The notes beneath the pieces were generated by a model. It saw nothing but the letters and a program-made list of their open reading frames with translations, had not been told where the DNA came from and ran no database searches. The translations under genes and the position numbers were made by a program. A stretch of DNA of 64,000 nucleotides. Origin: Chamaecrista fasciculata. Its lineage: Eukaryota > Streptophyta > Magnoliopsida > Fabales > Fabaceae. The stretch lies in NCBI GenBank assembly GCA_003254925.1, contig QANZ01045835.1, positions 20,590 to 84,589 on the forward strand, in the 5' to 3' direction. This document shows, in pieces, positions 52,674 to 63,860 of the stretch (the first letter of the stretch is position 1; each line of letters opens with the position of its first letter).

Positions 52674-53350
52674 ATGATAGACTTGGAACGCAACTTCCTC
52701 CAAGCGCTTTAATTTCTCCCAATTTGTGTCATATGTTTGTGGATGAGATTGATTATTCATTCTATTTGATTTGATTTGATTTGCAATTCGCATTGTATTT
52801 CATTAATTCTTGGTACCGTACATACAGTATTTGGAGGTCTTTTGTACATCTTCCTATACTACTAAACGGTTTGCAAATGGCACCACTTCTGGATTTGCGG
52901 TGTCGGTCATAAATAGGAAACTGAGTTATGAAGAAGATTATGAAGAATATGATAATGCTCTGTATATAGAAGCTGTGAAACAAGGGTGTTTGGCCCTGAT
53001 TGTGTTCTTGTCGATTACGGTGATGGTTGGACGTTGCAGACAGTTAGTGAACTCGATGTGGAATTTCCTCCATATTCAAAATATGAAGAATCACCGCCCA
53101 CCAAGACTCTCTCTCAAACTCCTCTTACATTAAATTCTTTATTGTCAACCCTTGAAAAGTATAAACAAATAAACAATTCCAAGCATGAGGAAACAAGTGA
53201 TCAAGTCTCTTAGCAAAGAGAAGATTTTTTTTTATTGTCATATCTTCTTAGAAAACTTTTAGGAAGTAGTTACAGATTTTTTTACTATATCTTTTCCTTT
53301 GATTTATGTTTGTTTTAACTTCTCTTGTATATATTTTATTTTTTGATTCC
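52674..53350 (+). pseudogene. Unnamed plant family, copy B (broken)
   Basis: The main exon begins after a TACAG acceptor at 52828 (YLEVFCTSSYTTKRF, then GFAVSVINRKL, ALYIEAVK) and stays open to a TAG at 53213 after a shift. Two lesions are visible against copy C at 59615: bases at the exon 1 donor are missing (CCGGTAAGCG there, CC-AAGCG here), and about 13 bases are lost after EAVKQG (near 52984), so the rest (FGPDCVLVDYGDGWTLQTV) is in another frame. The tail ends KYKQINNSKHEETSDQVS, shared with copy D. The following 'aaaacttttaggaagtagtt' is the family's 3' UTR block. I do not recognise the function. Confidence 0.65.
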
Positions 53351-53360
53351 ATGATATTGA

Positions 53361-53585
53361 GTAAACTAACAATTTGGTCCTTGAAAGATCATCGAGCTGA
53401 CAACTCGGTCCTTGAGTGTACTTTTTAGTCCCTGAAAGATTAAAACGATATACTATTTAGTCTATGAAAAAGACTAATTAGTATATCATTGTGATCTTTC
53501 AGGGACTAAATTGTATATTTCGATCTTTCAGGAACCAAGTTGTCAATTCAGTGATCTTTCAATGATCAAATTGTTAGTTTACTCT
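53361..53585. mobile_element. 225 bp fold-back element
   Basis: Left-arm 'aaactaacaatttggtcctt' is mirrored by right-arm 'gatcaaattgttagttt'. Inner pairs 'gatatactatttagtc' and 'gactaattagtatatc' close the hairpin. No coding. Confidence 0.8.
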
Positions 53586-54289
53586 ATTTATTTCGTTAAG
53601 AGTGGCGTGATCATTGACAGAAACAAAATCTCCATTATGATGATGAGGAGGAGGGGGAACGATATGATAAAATGAGTAGATTAATTGTCAAGTTCATCAA
53701 TTTTTCATTTTTTTAATTTAATTATATTAGTTGATGGGTAAAATGAACTATGAGTATGATAGATGATTTGAGAGCCAACTCAGCACTTAACGGTGACACA
53801 TCATCACTTAACGGTTAGATCCTTAAGTTAACTGATAGTTAACAGCTCAGGGACCAAAACATAGACGAAAGTATATAAAATTGGAGTTGTAGTTTCCCAT
53901 AATTTAGAGAGACTAAATTGTTGACAAGTAGGTTTTCTCTTCTTTTTTTTTTTTAATTATAAGACCAGAAATAATGGAGATACTGATATTGATTTCGTTT
54001 AATATAAATTGATTTCATTCAATTAAAAAAACATAATAAAATGTGAAGGATCAAATTAAAAAAAATGTATATAATTAAGTCTTAAAAATGAGATTTTCGA
54101 AGAGGGTGTGTGGAACAGTGGAATTGCTGTAAATACGTCCAATATTGTTGGGTAAATCTTGGATCCGCAAAATTTGACAAGACAAGCAATTGAATCAAAC
54201 GATAAAGTAGAATAATATAATTTTCATTTTGGATATAATGTCAAAGTTGTTATAACTGGAAAGCGCATTAAAAGCGCATTACCCCCAAT

Positions 54290-54860
54290 TTTTTCCAATA
54301 TTGGTGTTAAGATTGCAAACTAATAAATTTTGTCATTCTTTGCTTTTTTTTTATTTTGGCCAAAAAATAGAAAGAGACTCATCTAAAGAGCTTGACGGTG
54401 GAAAACTCAAGAACCCAAAAAAAGAGGATGGAGATACTGAGATCAAACCTATGTGGTACATCCTCTGCGTCACTCATTGTACTCATTTAAAATATCCCAA
54501 TTTGAGATATGTTGAAGTTGTGAAGGAATCAACTCTTTCCCTCTAATATCTATATTAAATCTATTTTACTATCTTTTCCTTTGATTTATGTTTATTTTAA
54601 CTTCTCTTGTGTTTATTTTTAATTTTTTGATTCCACCATATTTGACATTTTTTTTTCTACAAACACATTATTAGATGAAAAAAATTCAAATATTCATATC
54701 AGTAATCACATATCTTAATCATAATCTTTTATTAAATATATCTAAATTTAATATTAAAAATTAAATATTTAATTGAATATCATTCATTATTGATAAAAAT
54801 AAAGTTTGTTTTAGAAAGTATGGTGAAACATATGCCATTAAGTGATTTTGAATTATTTTT
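54290..54860 (+). pseudogene. Unnamed family, copy B' fragment
   Basis: The segment starts with the family's intron text 'gttaagattgcaaactaa' (compare 57983 and 60071). It then has an open stretch ending CTHLKYPNLRYVEVVKES, and the 3' UTR block ('ttatgtttattttaacttct') up to 'aatctaacc'. The exon text is the counterpart of LPKYSNLESVDFVKE in copy D and SPKYFDLGYIEFVKL in copy C. The first exons and the terminal SDQVS exon are missing. Confidence 0.5.
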
Positions 54861-54889
54861 AAAAAATAATATCTTTTAAACAATCTAAC

Positions 54890-57740
54890 CAACTGCCAAA
54901 TTCTACTGCAAATACTGATGAGGGATTTAACTACGACGAGGACCCAGAGGAGAAAAAGTCAAGTTTAATTGTTTCTATATCAAAAACGGAGAGGGAAAGA
55001 ATGGGCATACCTCTCAAACGCACTCTGATAATCAAACTCCTAGGGAAGTCAGTAGGATTCACCTTTCTGGAGAAAAGATTGAATCAACTATGGACAAGAA
55101 AGGGGGTTATTTCAATTGTTGATTTTGATAATGAATATTACCTTGTTACATTTTCAACTGATGATGATTATAATTTTGCTTTGTATGAGGGCCTTTGGCT
55201 AATTTTTTATCATTACCTAACTGTAAGACGTTGGTTTACAGGTTTTGATCCAGCTACTGATGCAATTAAATCTGTGGCGGCTTGGGTCAGATTCCCAAAG
55301 CTTCCATTTGACTATTATGATAATAAGTTTCTTACAAGTTTTGGTAATCGTATTGGGAAAACTGTTAAAGTAGATAAAACAACGACTTCAATTCACAGTC
55401 AAGGGGGAAATTTGCTAGGGTCTGTATTGAGATTGATATTTCAAAGCCTCTCATTTCAAAATTTAAAGTAGATGGGAAGCAATATTTCTTAGGCTCCGTT
55501 TGGTACAACAGCAAACACTTTTACATTGTAAAAGGGCACAAACTCCAAGATTTTCATGTGTTTGGTATGGTAATTTGAGGGATGTAAAGTGGATTACAAT
55601 GTAAAGGGCTTTACATTACATAGGCCATTTTTCTTTACTTCACATTTCTGATGTAATCCAAGTCTACCTAGGGAATTATGGTAGAATTCCTAATTTGCTC
55701 CTCTCACTCCCATCTCATCTCCTCCCCAAATGGTGAACGGCGGCGGCGGCGCCGACCACCGTGGACGGTGGCTCCGACCACCGTTCACGGCGGCGCCGAC
55801 CACCGTGGACCACCGTGCACGGCGGCGCCGACCACCGTGGACGGCGGTGGTAGGCGGCGGTCTGGTGGTGGTTGTGGGAAGGACATTTTTGTCATTTTTT
55901 TCTATATCTATTTTACTTTCCCTCCCATACCTTTTTATACCAAACACTTTCAATTTTTACCTACTTTACATCCCCTCAACTACTTTTCCTTTCCCTCACA
56001 ATTTTTCCCTTGTAAAACCCTTTCCTTTACATACCTGCAATATTACCAAACGGTGCCTTAGAGTGATCAAATAATTAGGAGTGACCACGACATATTGCAA
56101 CTAGGAGTGACCCAATTGAGAGTGATCAAATAATTAGTAGTAATAATTATGAGGGTGGTAGCCAAGACTTGGAAAAAAATTCTAGACCCAATCGGCATGG
56201 GCATGAAAAAGGCACCATTGGGCCTAGACAAACAATTAATGAAAAAGGGGATGGTAGTGAGCTGGGAAGACCCCTGACTTACTTAATGACCCACATAATG
56301 AGAAGCCTATAGAGAATAATACTCCTGAGTTCGTACCTGAAACATGGGAGGATGAGGAGCATAATGATGATAATATGGAGGAAGCTGCTTATGCTTCTTA
56401 ATGGGTTTTGTTTGTTCATTACTTTACTCTAATTTTGTGTTTATGAAATTTTTTATTTGGAATTGCAGGGGTGCTGGTAATCCCAATTTTCAAAGAAATT
56501 TTAAGAATTACATTGTTACATTTTGTTGCTATCTTGGAGACAAAGTGTGGTTCACATAATGCTAAAACCATGTTTTTTAATTTGGGTTTCAGGGAATGCT
56601 TGTGCCAAGATGGGCAAGGTCGTGCAGGAGGAATTTGGATTGCTTGGAATCCTGCCACAATTACTATTTTAAATTCTATCTCATCAGAATTACATCCATG
56701 TTAATATTGCCTACAACAACAAAAATTGGTGGCTAACTACGTACAATATATGCTAGTCCTCAACCATGCAAGACAACAACTTTGGGACAACATTTACAAT
56801 TTAAGGCCTAGTGACACAGAAGCTTGGGCTATTATAGGGGATTTTAGTGAAATCCTTAGAGAAGGCGTGGGGCGCTCCTTTTGATCCTAATAGGGGAAGG
56901 AAGTTTGCTGAATGGATTGATAGAACTAGTCTCATTGATGTGGATGTTGAAGGGCCCTTCTTTACTTGGTGTGGGCCGAAGCTTGGGCATTATGAGCATG
57001 TCTTTGAGAGACTTGATCGTCTCTTGTGTAATGAAACTTGGAGGCTAGAATTTGGAGAAGCCACAGTTAGAGTGCTCCCCAGAAATTACTCTGACCACCA
57101 CCCTCTTCTTCAACTTGAGGGTACCGCTCCTAGAGCTAACCTGAAACCATTTCGTTTTGAGGCTGCATCGGTTACGCATGACTCTTTTAAGCAGTTTGTT
57201 GTTGATAATTGGAATTCCTGTCATGATTGGAACCCAAGAGTTAGCAATTTTACTGAAAAAATTAAAATATGGAATAAAGAAGTGTTTGGCCACATTGAAA
57301 GAAGGAAGCTGAGGCTTATGAACCAGCTTATGGGCATACAACGTCAGACGGATTTTTATAAGAATAGATTTTTACAAAAGCTTGAATCTGATTTAAGTAG
57401 AGAGCTCAATTTGGTTCTCAACCAAGAGGAAATCTTATGGCAACAGAAATCTAGAAGTGAGTGGCTTTAAAAGGGTGACAGGAATACTCGCTACTTTCAC
57501 ACCAAGACTATAATCAGAAGAAGACGGAACATAATTAAAATGCTTAAAGATGCAAGTGGTACCTGGATAGAGGATGTTGGGGATATTCAGAATCTGGTTG
57601 TCAATTATTATAATCAGCTTTTTTCGGAAGATGTGATGTCTCGCAGCCCTTTGGTGACGAATAACAGTTTTGCTAGAGTTGAGCAGGATAAATTGGAGCG
57701 TCTTGAGGCTCTCCCCACTCTTGAAGAGCTCAAAGTTGCT
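54890..57740 (+). mobile_element. Plant LINE, broken and lacking its reverse transcriptase
   Basis: ORF1 at 55001-55490 is a DUF4283-type domain: 'TLIIKLLGKSVGFTF', 'VTFSTDDDYNFALYEGLW' and VRRWFTGFDP. A frameshift at about 55410 (after the G run in HSQGG) moves the last part, KFARVCIEIDISKPLISKF, to another frame. A MITE sits at 55492-56057. ORF2 starts near 56450 with FIWNCRGAG, the N-terminus of a LINE endonuclease, with frame changes. It includes GGIWIAWNP, then 56847-57470 with FFTWCGPK and the catalytic 'NYSDHHPLL' (SDH motif). A stop (TAA at 57468) interrupts EWL*KGDRNTRYFH. The element ends near 57740, before the RT core. Confidence 0.85.
55492..56057. mobile_element. PIF/Harbinger-like MITE inside the LINE
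   Basis: The inverted ends are GGCTCCGTTTGGTA (left) and TACCAAACGGTGCC (right). They are flanked by a 3 bp TTA duplication (55489-55491 and 56058-56060), the pattern of Harbinger elements. Length 566 bp, no transposase. Subterminal 'tacattgtaa' palindromes occur. The centre (55735-55875) is an unusually GC-rich tandem of GGCGGC and GACCACCGTGGACGGTGG units. The copy at 62891-63433 is in the opposite orientation. Confidence 0.85.
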
Positions 57741-57747
57741 TTATTTT

Positions 57748-57880
57748 GATAGATATTCATTACTCTCAATTATTATGATTATTGTGCAAAATTAATTTTA
57801 AATTTAAAAACTGTATTAAATAACCTCTAGATCTAATTAGTTAAAATAAATTACACAATTCCAACTCTATACATGTATCA
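57748..57880 (+). repeat. Upstream-flank repeat of the unnamed family (third unit)
   Basis: Matches 51990-52140 and 61300-61395 ('attatgattattgtgcaaaa', 'aataacctctagatct'). It directly abuts the truncated LINE. Confidence 0.75.
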
Positions 57881-57959
57881 TCACAATTTCCTCACTATGA
57901 ATGATCTAAATCGGGAGAATTAGTGTTTTTGTTTTTGTTTTTTTTTTTTTAATTTTATT

Positions 57960-58620
57960 AACCAAGTTTTGACACTATTAGGGTTAAGATTGCAAACTAA
58001 ATTTTGTCATTCCTTGCTTCTCATGTTTTCTATGGATCTTGAGCAAAATATGTTGTTACTTGCATTGTTAGCCTCCTCTTCTGTATGATATTACTTATAT
58101 TAGTGTTCCATCAAAATCATTTTGAGACTACACTTCTCTTCTATCGACTTGTTTAATTTGTATGATTGGAGAGGGAGAAATTCTCTCCTTTGTTTAAAAA
58201 AGTAGTTCTTCCAAAATATTCAAATTTGGAATCTGTTGATTTTGTGAAAGAAACTCTTTCTTTCGGAATCTCTCCCCATCTTTTTTCCTACTCCTCATTA
58301 ATCTACCTTATAGGATTAAACTTGTCTGCGTAGATTTCATATTAAATCATTGATTTGATTATGATAGTTTTTGTTATTTTATGCACATGTGCAGTGGATA
58401 ATGTCAAAACTTGAAGAGTTTAGACGAATAAATGATTCGAAGCAGGAGGGAAGAAGTGATCAAGTCTCTTAGAAAAGAGAAGATTTATTTATTTATTATT
58501 ATTGTCATATCTTCTCAGAAAACTTTTAGGAAGTAGTTACTTTAAGCTTTTACTTTCTCAATCAACTATCTATATAAAATCTATTTTACTATATCTTTCT
58601 AATATTTGATTGAATATCAT
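57960..58620 (+). pseudogene. Unnamed family, copy D: 3' exons only
   Basis: It starts in family intron text ('agattgcaaactaaattttg'). An exon-like frame near 58205-58265 reads LPKYSNLESVDFVKE. A terminal exon at 58395-58472 follows a TGTGCAG acceptor and reads MSKLEEFRRINDSKQEG then RSDQVS and TAG. The 3' UTR block ('aaaacttttaggaagtagtt') comes next. The 5' half of the gene is missing. Confidence 0.55.
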
Positions 58621-58969
58621 TCATATCGTTTTAGAAAGTATCATGAAACCTATTATTAAAAATGATTTTGAATTATTTTTTAAAAAAAGTTTTTTTAAAT
58701 AATATCTTTTAAACAATCTAACCAATCAATATACTTAAATAATATCTTCTCCTTATTGAAGATAAGCAAGTGATTCGAATAAAATAAAAAAAATAAAAAT
58801 AGATATCGATTTGTTTAAGCAATCAAACTCACACGAGTATTGCCATGACTGAAATGCTTGTCAAATCATCAACACATATGACCCAATTATTCCCCTAGAA
58901 TAATATAATTTTCATTTTTCATATAATGTCAAATTTGAATACAAGTTTTTTTTTTGTAATTAAGTCGAG

Positions 58970-59290
58970 AGTAAATTATAAATTAAATACTTATGGTTAG
59001 GTTGAATTTCACATGACTTGTGGTGTGGTTTAAAAAATCTTACTTTTAGTACTTGAGGAATGCATTGTTGTGGCGCTCACGTGACTTTGTGAAAAATCAA
59101 ATGTTGGTCCATGAAATATGGGATAAGTTCCATTTTGGTCCTAAAACTATTTTTTATTTCATTTTGGTCCTCAAACTTTCATATTTGTTCCGTTTATTGT
59201 CCCAAAAATGTTATTTCATATAGTTTACGTCGTTATTTCTAACCTATATAATTAAGATGAATCATGGTTTATGCCGGACCTAAAACCTGA
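58970..59290. mobile_element. Half copy of an inverted-repeat element family
   Basis: Matches, in direct orientation, the reverse complement of 62150-62500: 'gtggcgctcacgtgac', 'ttttggtcctaaaactattt', 'atgttatttcatat'. Only one arm is present here. Confidence 0.7.
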
Positions 59291-59614
59291 TCCGGTTTGA
59301 CTCAGTCCAGGCCATTGGGTTCGATCGAGCTAAACTCGGCTACTTAATTTAAAAAAAAAATCATATTTTTTGTTTAACTTGTTTATTATTTTATGAATTC
59401 AAAACTGATTCATTGAAATTAATACATAAAAGTTTCTTAAATTATAAACTTTATTAAAAATGCTCTCTTAAGTGTAATTCAAACTCATTCCTTTTTATTA
59501 TATATATATTTGGGCGCATATTATTTGTCATGAGTAATTTTCTTTGACAATTTGATCTCTCACCTCCTTCCAGATTTGCAGAACCGAAAAACACTTCTTC
59601 TTCTTCTAGGGTTG

Positions 59615-59981
59615 ATGGAGCACCTTCCTCGTCCGGTAAGCGGTTTCTCCCAATTTCTTTGTGTTTCTGGATCAGATTGATTATTCTATTTTATTTTCAC
59701 TTGCGATTTCATTATTGGTACAGTATTTCGAGGTCTTTTGCAAAAGTTCCAATAGAACTTTTAGGTTTTCGGAGGGCACCGTTGCTGGATTTGCAGTGTC
59801 GGCCATAAATAGGAAACTGAAGAATGGGCTTGCGCGTGCTCTGTATATAGAAGCTGTGAAAGAAGGTCAAGAGGCCATTGCGTTCGGCACTGATGCCGTT
59901 CTTGTCGATTACGGTCATGGTTGGAAGTTGCAGACACTTACCGAAGATGATGAGGTATATATCAAACTTGAAGATCCTTAA
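59615..59981 (+). CDS. Unnamed plant family, copy C: best-preserved 5' half
   Basis: Exon 1 is 59615-59635 (MEHLPRP) with a GTAAGC donor. Exon 2 begins at 59724 after a GTACAG acceptor: YFEVFCKSS, GTVAGFAVSAINRKL, ALYIEAVKEGQEAIAFGTDA then VLVDYGHGWKLQTLTEDDE. It may stop at TAA 59981 (92 residues in all) or splice at GAG|GTATAT (59955) to later exons such as 60194-60300 (SPKYFDLGYIEFVKL). No signal peptide or membrane segment is in the 5' half. The motif FEVF..S...FA.G...GFAVS.INRKL recurs in the other copies and looks like a conserved plant domain, but I cannot name a function. It is the only copy whose first exons are free of frameshift. Confidence 0.55.
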
Positions 59982-60059
59982 TTTTTCACAGATTAAAATG
60001 CCGCCACCAGTAAATTTTCCTTTGATACTGTTTTTTTTATGCGTTAGCCCAAAATTTAA

Positions 60060-60740
60060 CACTAATAGGGTTAAGTTTGCAAACTAAATTTTGTCCTTCT
60101 CTGCTTCTCACGCTTTCTGTGGATGTTGAGCAAATTTTGTTGTTACTTGTGATTGTGAGCCTCCTCATCCATCAAAATCATTTTGAAACTGCAGATACTT
60201 TTATGGATTTGTTTGGAAAAATAGCTCCAAGTCCAAAATACTTCGATTTGGGGTATATTGAATTTGTGAAGCTCATCAACTTACTTATTGGAAAGAAGTG
60301 TCAAATCTCTCCCTCTCCCTTCTTTTTTCCTTCTTAATCTTGAATTCAAACATACCCTATCAGATTAAACTTGGCAGCTTAGATTTCATATTAAACTAGT
60401 GACATGATTCTGACAATTTTCGTTACTTCATGCTCATGTGCAGAAATTATACAGAAGAATGTACGATTCAGTAGTAATTATTAAAGCTTGATCTCTTAGA
60501 AGCATATGAGGAACAAGTGATCAAGTCTGGTAGAAAATAGAAAGTTTTCTTGGTTACTTAGTTATTTGAGAACTTAATTTAGTCATTTGAGAACTTAATT
60601 GAAAAGCTTTGAAGCTGGAAAGCAAATTGTTGTTTTCTCAATCAACTATCTATATTAAATCTATTTTAATATATCTTTTTCCTTTTATTTATGTTTATTT
60701 TAACTTCTCGTATATATTCTTATTTTTTGATTCCATGATA
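60060..60740 (+). pseudogene. 3' part of copy C
   Basis: Family intron text at 60070, an exon-like frame at 60194-60300 (SPKYFDLGYIEFVKL), a degenerate counterpart of the terminal exon at 60440-60530 (the 'acaagtgatcaagtct' remnant survives without the SDQVS frame) and the 3' UTR block at 60630-60730. The decayed terminal exon suggests that even copy C encodes only a shortened product. Confidence 0.45.
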
Positions 60741-61299
60741 TTTGATCTTGTTTTTTCTTCTACAAATATATTATTAGATGACAAAATTCAAATATATCAG
60801 CAATCACAGATGTCAATATATATATATATATATATCTCTTTAAAGTTTTATCAAATTTATCTAAATTTAATATTATATATTAAATATTTGATTGAATATC
60901 ATTTATGATTGATAAAAATCAGAATCAAGTTTGTTTTAGAAAGTATCATGAAACATATCCTTAAGTGATTTTGAATTATTTCAAAAATAATAATATTTTT
61001 TAAATAATCTAACCCATCAATTTTTTTTTTGGCTAGAACCCATCAATTTCGTAAATTTAAATTTAAGTTGAACAAATCATTAGTATTACTCCTCAGTCCT
61101 CGCATTTGTAGTAAATAATTTTTTAATGACATTAAGAATCACCCATTAATGTTATTGACTTTCATTTTTTGATTAGTATGTCAATACTTTTACGGTTTAG
61201 TATATATAATAATAAATTCATATAATTTTTTTGGTAATTTTTACTCCTTTTTTATAATATTTGCTATTTTTGCAAAAGGCAATATAATAAGTATTATTT

Positions 61300-61395
61300 T
61301 GATAGATATTCATTACCCTCAAATTGATATTTAATAACATTCAACTATTATGATTATTGTGCAAAATTAATTTCAAATTTAAAAATTATGTTTGG
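61300..61395 (+). repeat. Upstream-flank repeat of the unnamed family (last copy)
   Basis: Same block as at 51990 and 57748, but followed by a MITE instead of a gene body. Confidence 0.7.
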
Positions 61396-61483
61396 ACAAA
61401 ATTCCACAGAGTTTTAGGTTTATTTTATACAAAACATTCCTAAATTTTAAAATTGTGCAGAAAACATTTCTCAATATATTCTA

Positions 61484-62495
61484 GGGTAAATTATAAATTA
61501 AGTACTTGTGGTTTCAAAAATTGCACTTTAGATACCTGAGATGTGTGCCGTTTAGCAATTATGGTACCTTTGTTTTTGTTCCGTTAATTTGAAGAGAAAA
61601 TGCGAGCGTGGCGCAATCTTAGCCATCGATTTCCAATGTATCTTAACCGTCGATTTCTATTGCATCTTAACCGTTGGTTTCTCTTGCATGTCGTTGTTTT
61701 CCACTACAAGGTTAAAATCTCATTTTTAGTTCTCAAACTATGGGGTAAGTTTCATTTTGGTCATAAAAGCTATTTTTTGTTTCATTTTTGTCCTTAAACT
61801 TTCACATTTTTGTCCTTAAACTTTCACCATTATTCTTAGTCATAAATTAGAGATAAAAATTAACCACAAATTTTTCTCCAATTTGTAATTAAGAATGAAA
61901 ATCTCTCTTCCCCTCTTTTTTAACTCACTTATTATTACGTATTTGAGTAGGGGTGAACAAAAACATAAAAAATACATAAAATAAATAAATGGGTTAAATA
62001 AAAAAATATGATTTTTTTTTTAAAAAAATGAAGTAACCTAGTTTGGCTCCGCCAGGCCCGATGGCCTGCCCTTAGTCTAACTGGGTTGGGTCTCAAGTCC
62101 AGCCCGTGATTACTCCTATATTTGAGAGAGAAATGATTCATCTGAATTATTTAGGTTCGAAATAGCAGCGTAAACCATATGAAATAACATTTTTGGGACG
62201 AAAAACGAAACAAATATGAAAGTTTGAGGACCAAAATGAAATAAAAAATAGTTTTAGGACCAAAGTGAAACTTATCCCATAGTTCGGGGACCAAAATTTA
62301 ATTTTTAACTGACTCACGTGAGCGCCACATCATCATTTTCTGTTAAAATTGACGGAATAAAACTACAATCTACAGGTACCCTAATTGCTAAACGACGCAT
62401 ATCTCTGATACCTAAAGTGCAATTTTTGAAATCACACGGCAGTGATGTGAGATTCGGCCTAACCACAGATACTTCATTTGTAATTTACCCTATAT
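61484..62495. mobile_element. 1 kb element with long terminal inverted repeats
   Basis: The left end 'agggtaaattataaattaag' is inverted as 'atttgtaatttaccct' at the right end. Many inner pairs match ('attgcactttagatacc' with 'ggtacctaaa'-like text, and 'ttttggtc...ctattttttgt' with its reverse). The arms are unequal because of deletions. No transposase. Related half copy at 58970. Confidence 0.75.
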
Positions 62496-62890
62496 TCTAT
62501 CTATTCTATTCGTTAAATGTCACCCAAGTCCTTTTCAATGAGGGTATAAAGCTCATTATATTAAAATTCAAAACATTAACCCATAGAGAGATTGGCCGCA
62601 TGAGAGAGAAAGACAGAGTTGTCTTGCTCCTCCTTTCGGTGACCAAATATTTAAACGGGTCGAAATAGGTAGACTCGTTTACTGACTATTTTTAATTTAA
62701 TTGTTTATACTTTATACTCAAATATTTGAATTCGCGGGCTAAACTGGTCAACTGGTATAAAATTTATTTTAGAAAATATCGGTGTATAAGTACTTTTTAA
62801 ATTTTAAAATCTAAAAAAATTATGTATAACAACAAAAAGATGTATATATAAATCAATTTTAATAGTCCTCCATCCTTTACAAATCAGTAA

Positions 62891-63433
62891 GGTCCGTTTG
62901 GTACCTAAATAGATACGTAAAGTAAAGTGTTTTACAATAGAAAAATTATGAGGGAAAGAAAAGTAGTTGAGGGAATGTAAAGTAGGTAAAGATTTAAAGT
63001 GTTTGGTATAAAAAGTTAAGGGAGAGAAAGTAAAATAGATATAAAAAGAAAATGACAAAAATGTCCTTCACACAATCACCACAAAATTACTTTTTTATTT
63101 ACAAAAAGGTCCCTCTTTATATACAAAAAAGGTCCCTAACCTAAATCCTAAAAAAAAATTGGTGGGTGGTGGTGGTGGTGGTGGGTGGTGGGTGGTGGTG
63201 GAAGAAAATGAGATGGGAGTGAGAGCGGCAAATTAGGAATTCTACCATAATTCCCTAGATAAACTTGAATTACATCAGAAATGTGAAGTAAAGAAAAATG
63301 GCTTATGTAATGTAAATGCCTTTACATTGTAATCCACTTTACATAACTCAAATTGTCATACCAAACACCTGAAAGTATTGGAATCCGTGCATTTACTTTA
63401 TATACCCCCACTTTACACTCTACCAACGGACTC
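62891..63433. mobile_element. Second PIF/Harbinger-like MITE
   Basis: 543 bp, reverse orientation relative to 55492-56057. The ends GGTCCGTTTGGTA and TACCAACGGACTC are flanked by TAA (62888-62890 and 63434-63436). The body matches the first copy's reverse complement ('gtgaagtaaagaaaaatgg', 'ttacattgtaatccacttta'). In place of the GC-rich core is a (GGT)n tract at about 63162-63202. Confidence 0.85.
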
Positions 63434-63436
63434 TAA

Positions 63437-63860
63437 GGGTCCATTTGGGAGCAAGTTAATTTTAATCCAATCTCATCCAAATGGATGGGATGAGATTATT
63501 TTATAATTGGAAGTGATGAGATGATGTATTGGTGTTTGGGTGATTTTAGTGATAATGATGTTAAATAGGGTGTGAAATTATATAAAAGGGTATGTAATGA
63601 TTGTGGTTGGTAAAATTAAGTTTATGGATTTTTGTAATTTGTATAGGGGTAGAAATGGTAGGAAATAATGAGATGAGATGGAGATAATGAGATGAGATGA
63701 TAAGTGTTTGGTTGTGTTTTGATTGAAATAATATTAAGATGAGATGATATTGGGAAGTGTGATATGGTATTGGAAATTGTGAGGATGAGAAAATTTTGGA
63801 TTGAGGGTTAGGGGTCAATCCAAATCCAAGTGGATGAGATTATGGGCCAAAATGAAAATA
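63437..63860. mobile_element. Possible third inverted-repeat element, adjacent to the MITE
   Basis: It starts 'gggtccatttggg' immediately after the TAA shared with the previous element. It has a strong palindrome (aatctcatccaaatgg / gatgggatgagatt, 63470-63500) and repeated 'gatgagatg' units. The right end is unclear ('ggatgagattatgggcc'). Confidence 0.4.

Noticed and set aside
55690..56074. Overlapping frames of 127, 114 and 87 codons rich in Arg/Pro/Thr
   Set aside because: All derive from the GC-rich repeat core of the Harbinger-like MITE; frames are open on both strands because of repeat composition.
59281..59345. GC-richer segments here and at 62035-62110 resembling a tRNA or promoter
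   Set aside because: No cloverleaf with matching stems or A/B boxes could be drawn; both lie inside or beside copies of the inverted-repeat element family.
62318..62668. 116-codon plus-strand frame
   Set aside because: It lies in the right arm of the 1 kb inverted-repeat element and its text mirrors the left arm; no protein-like domain.
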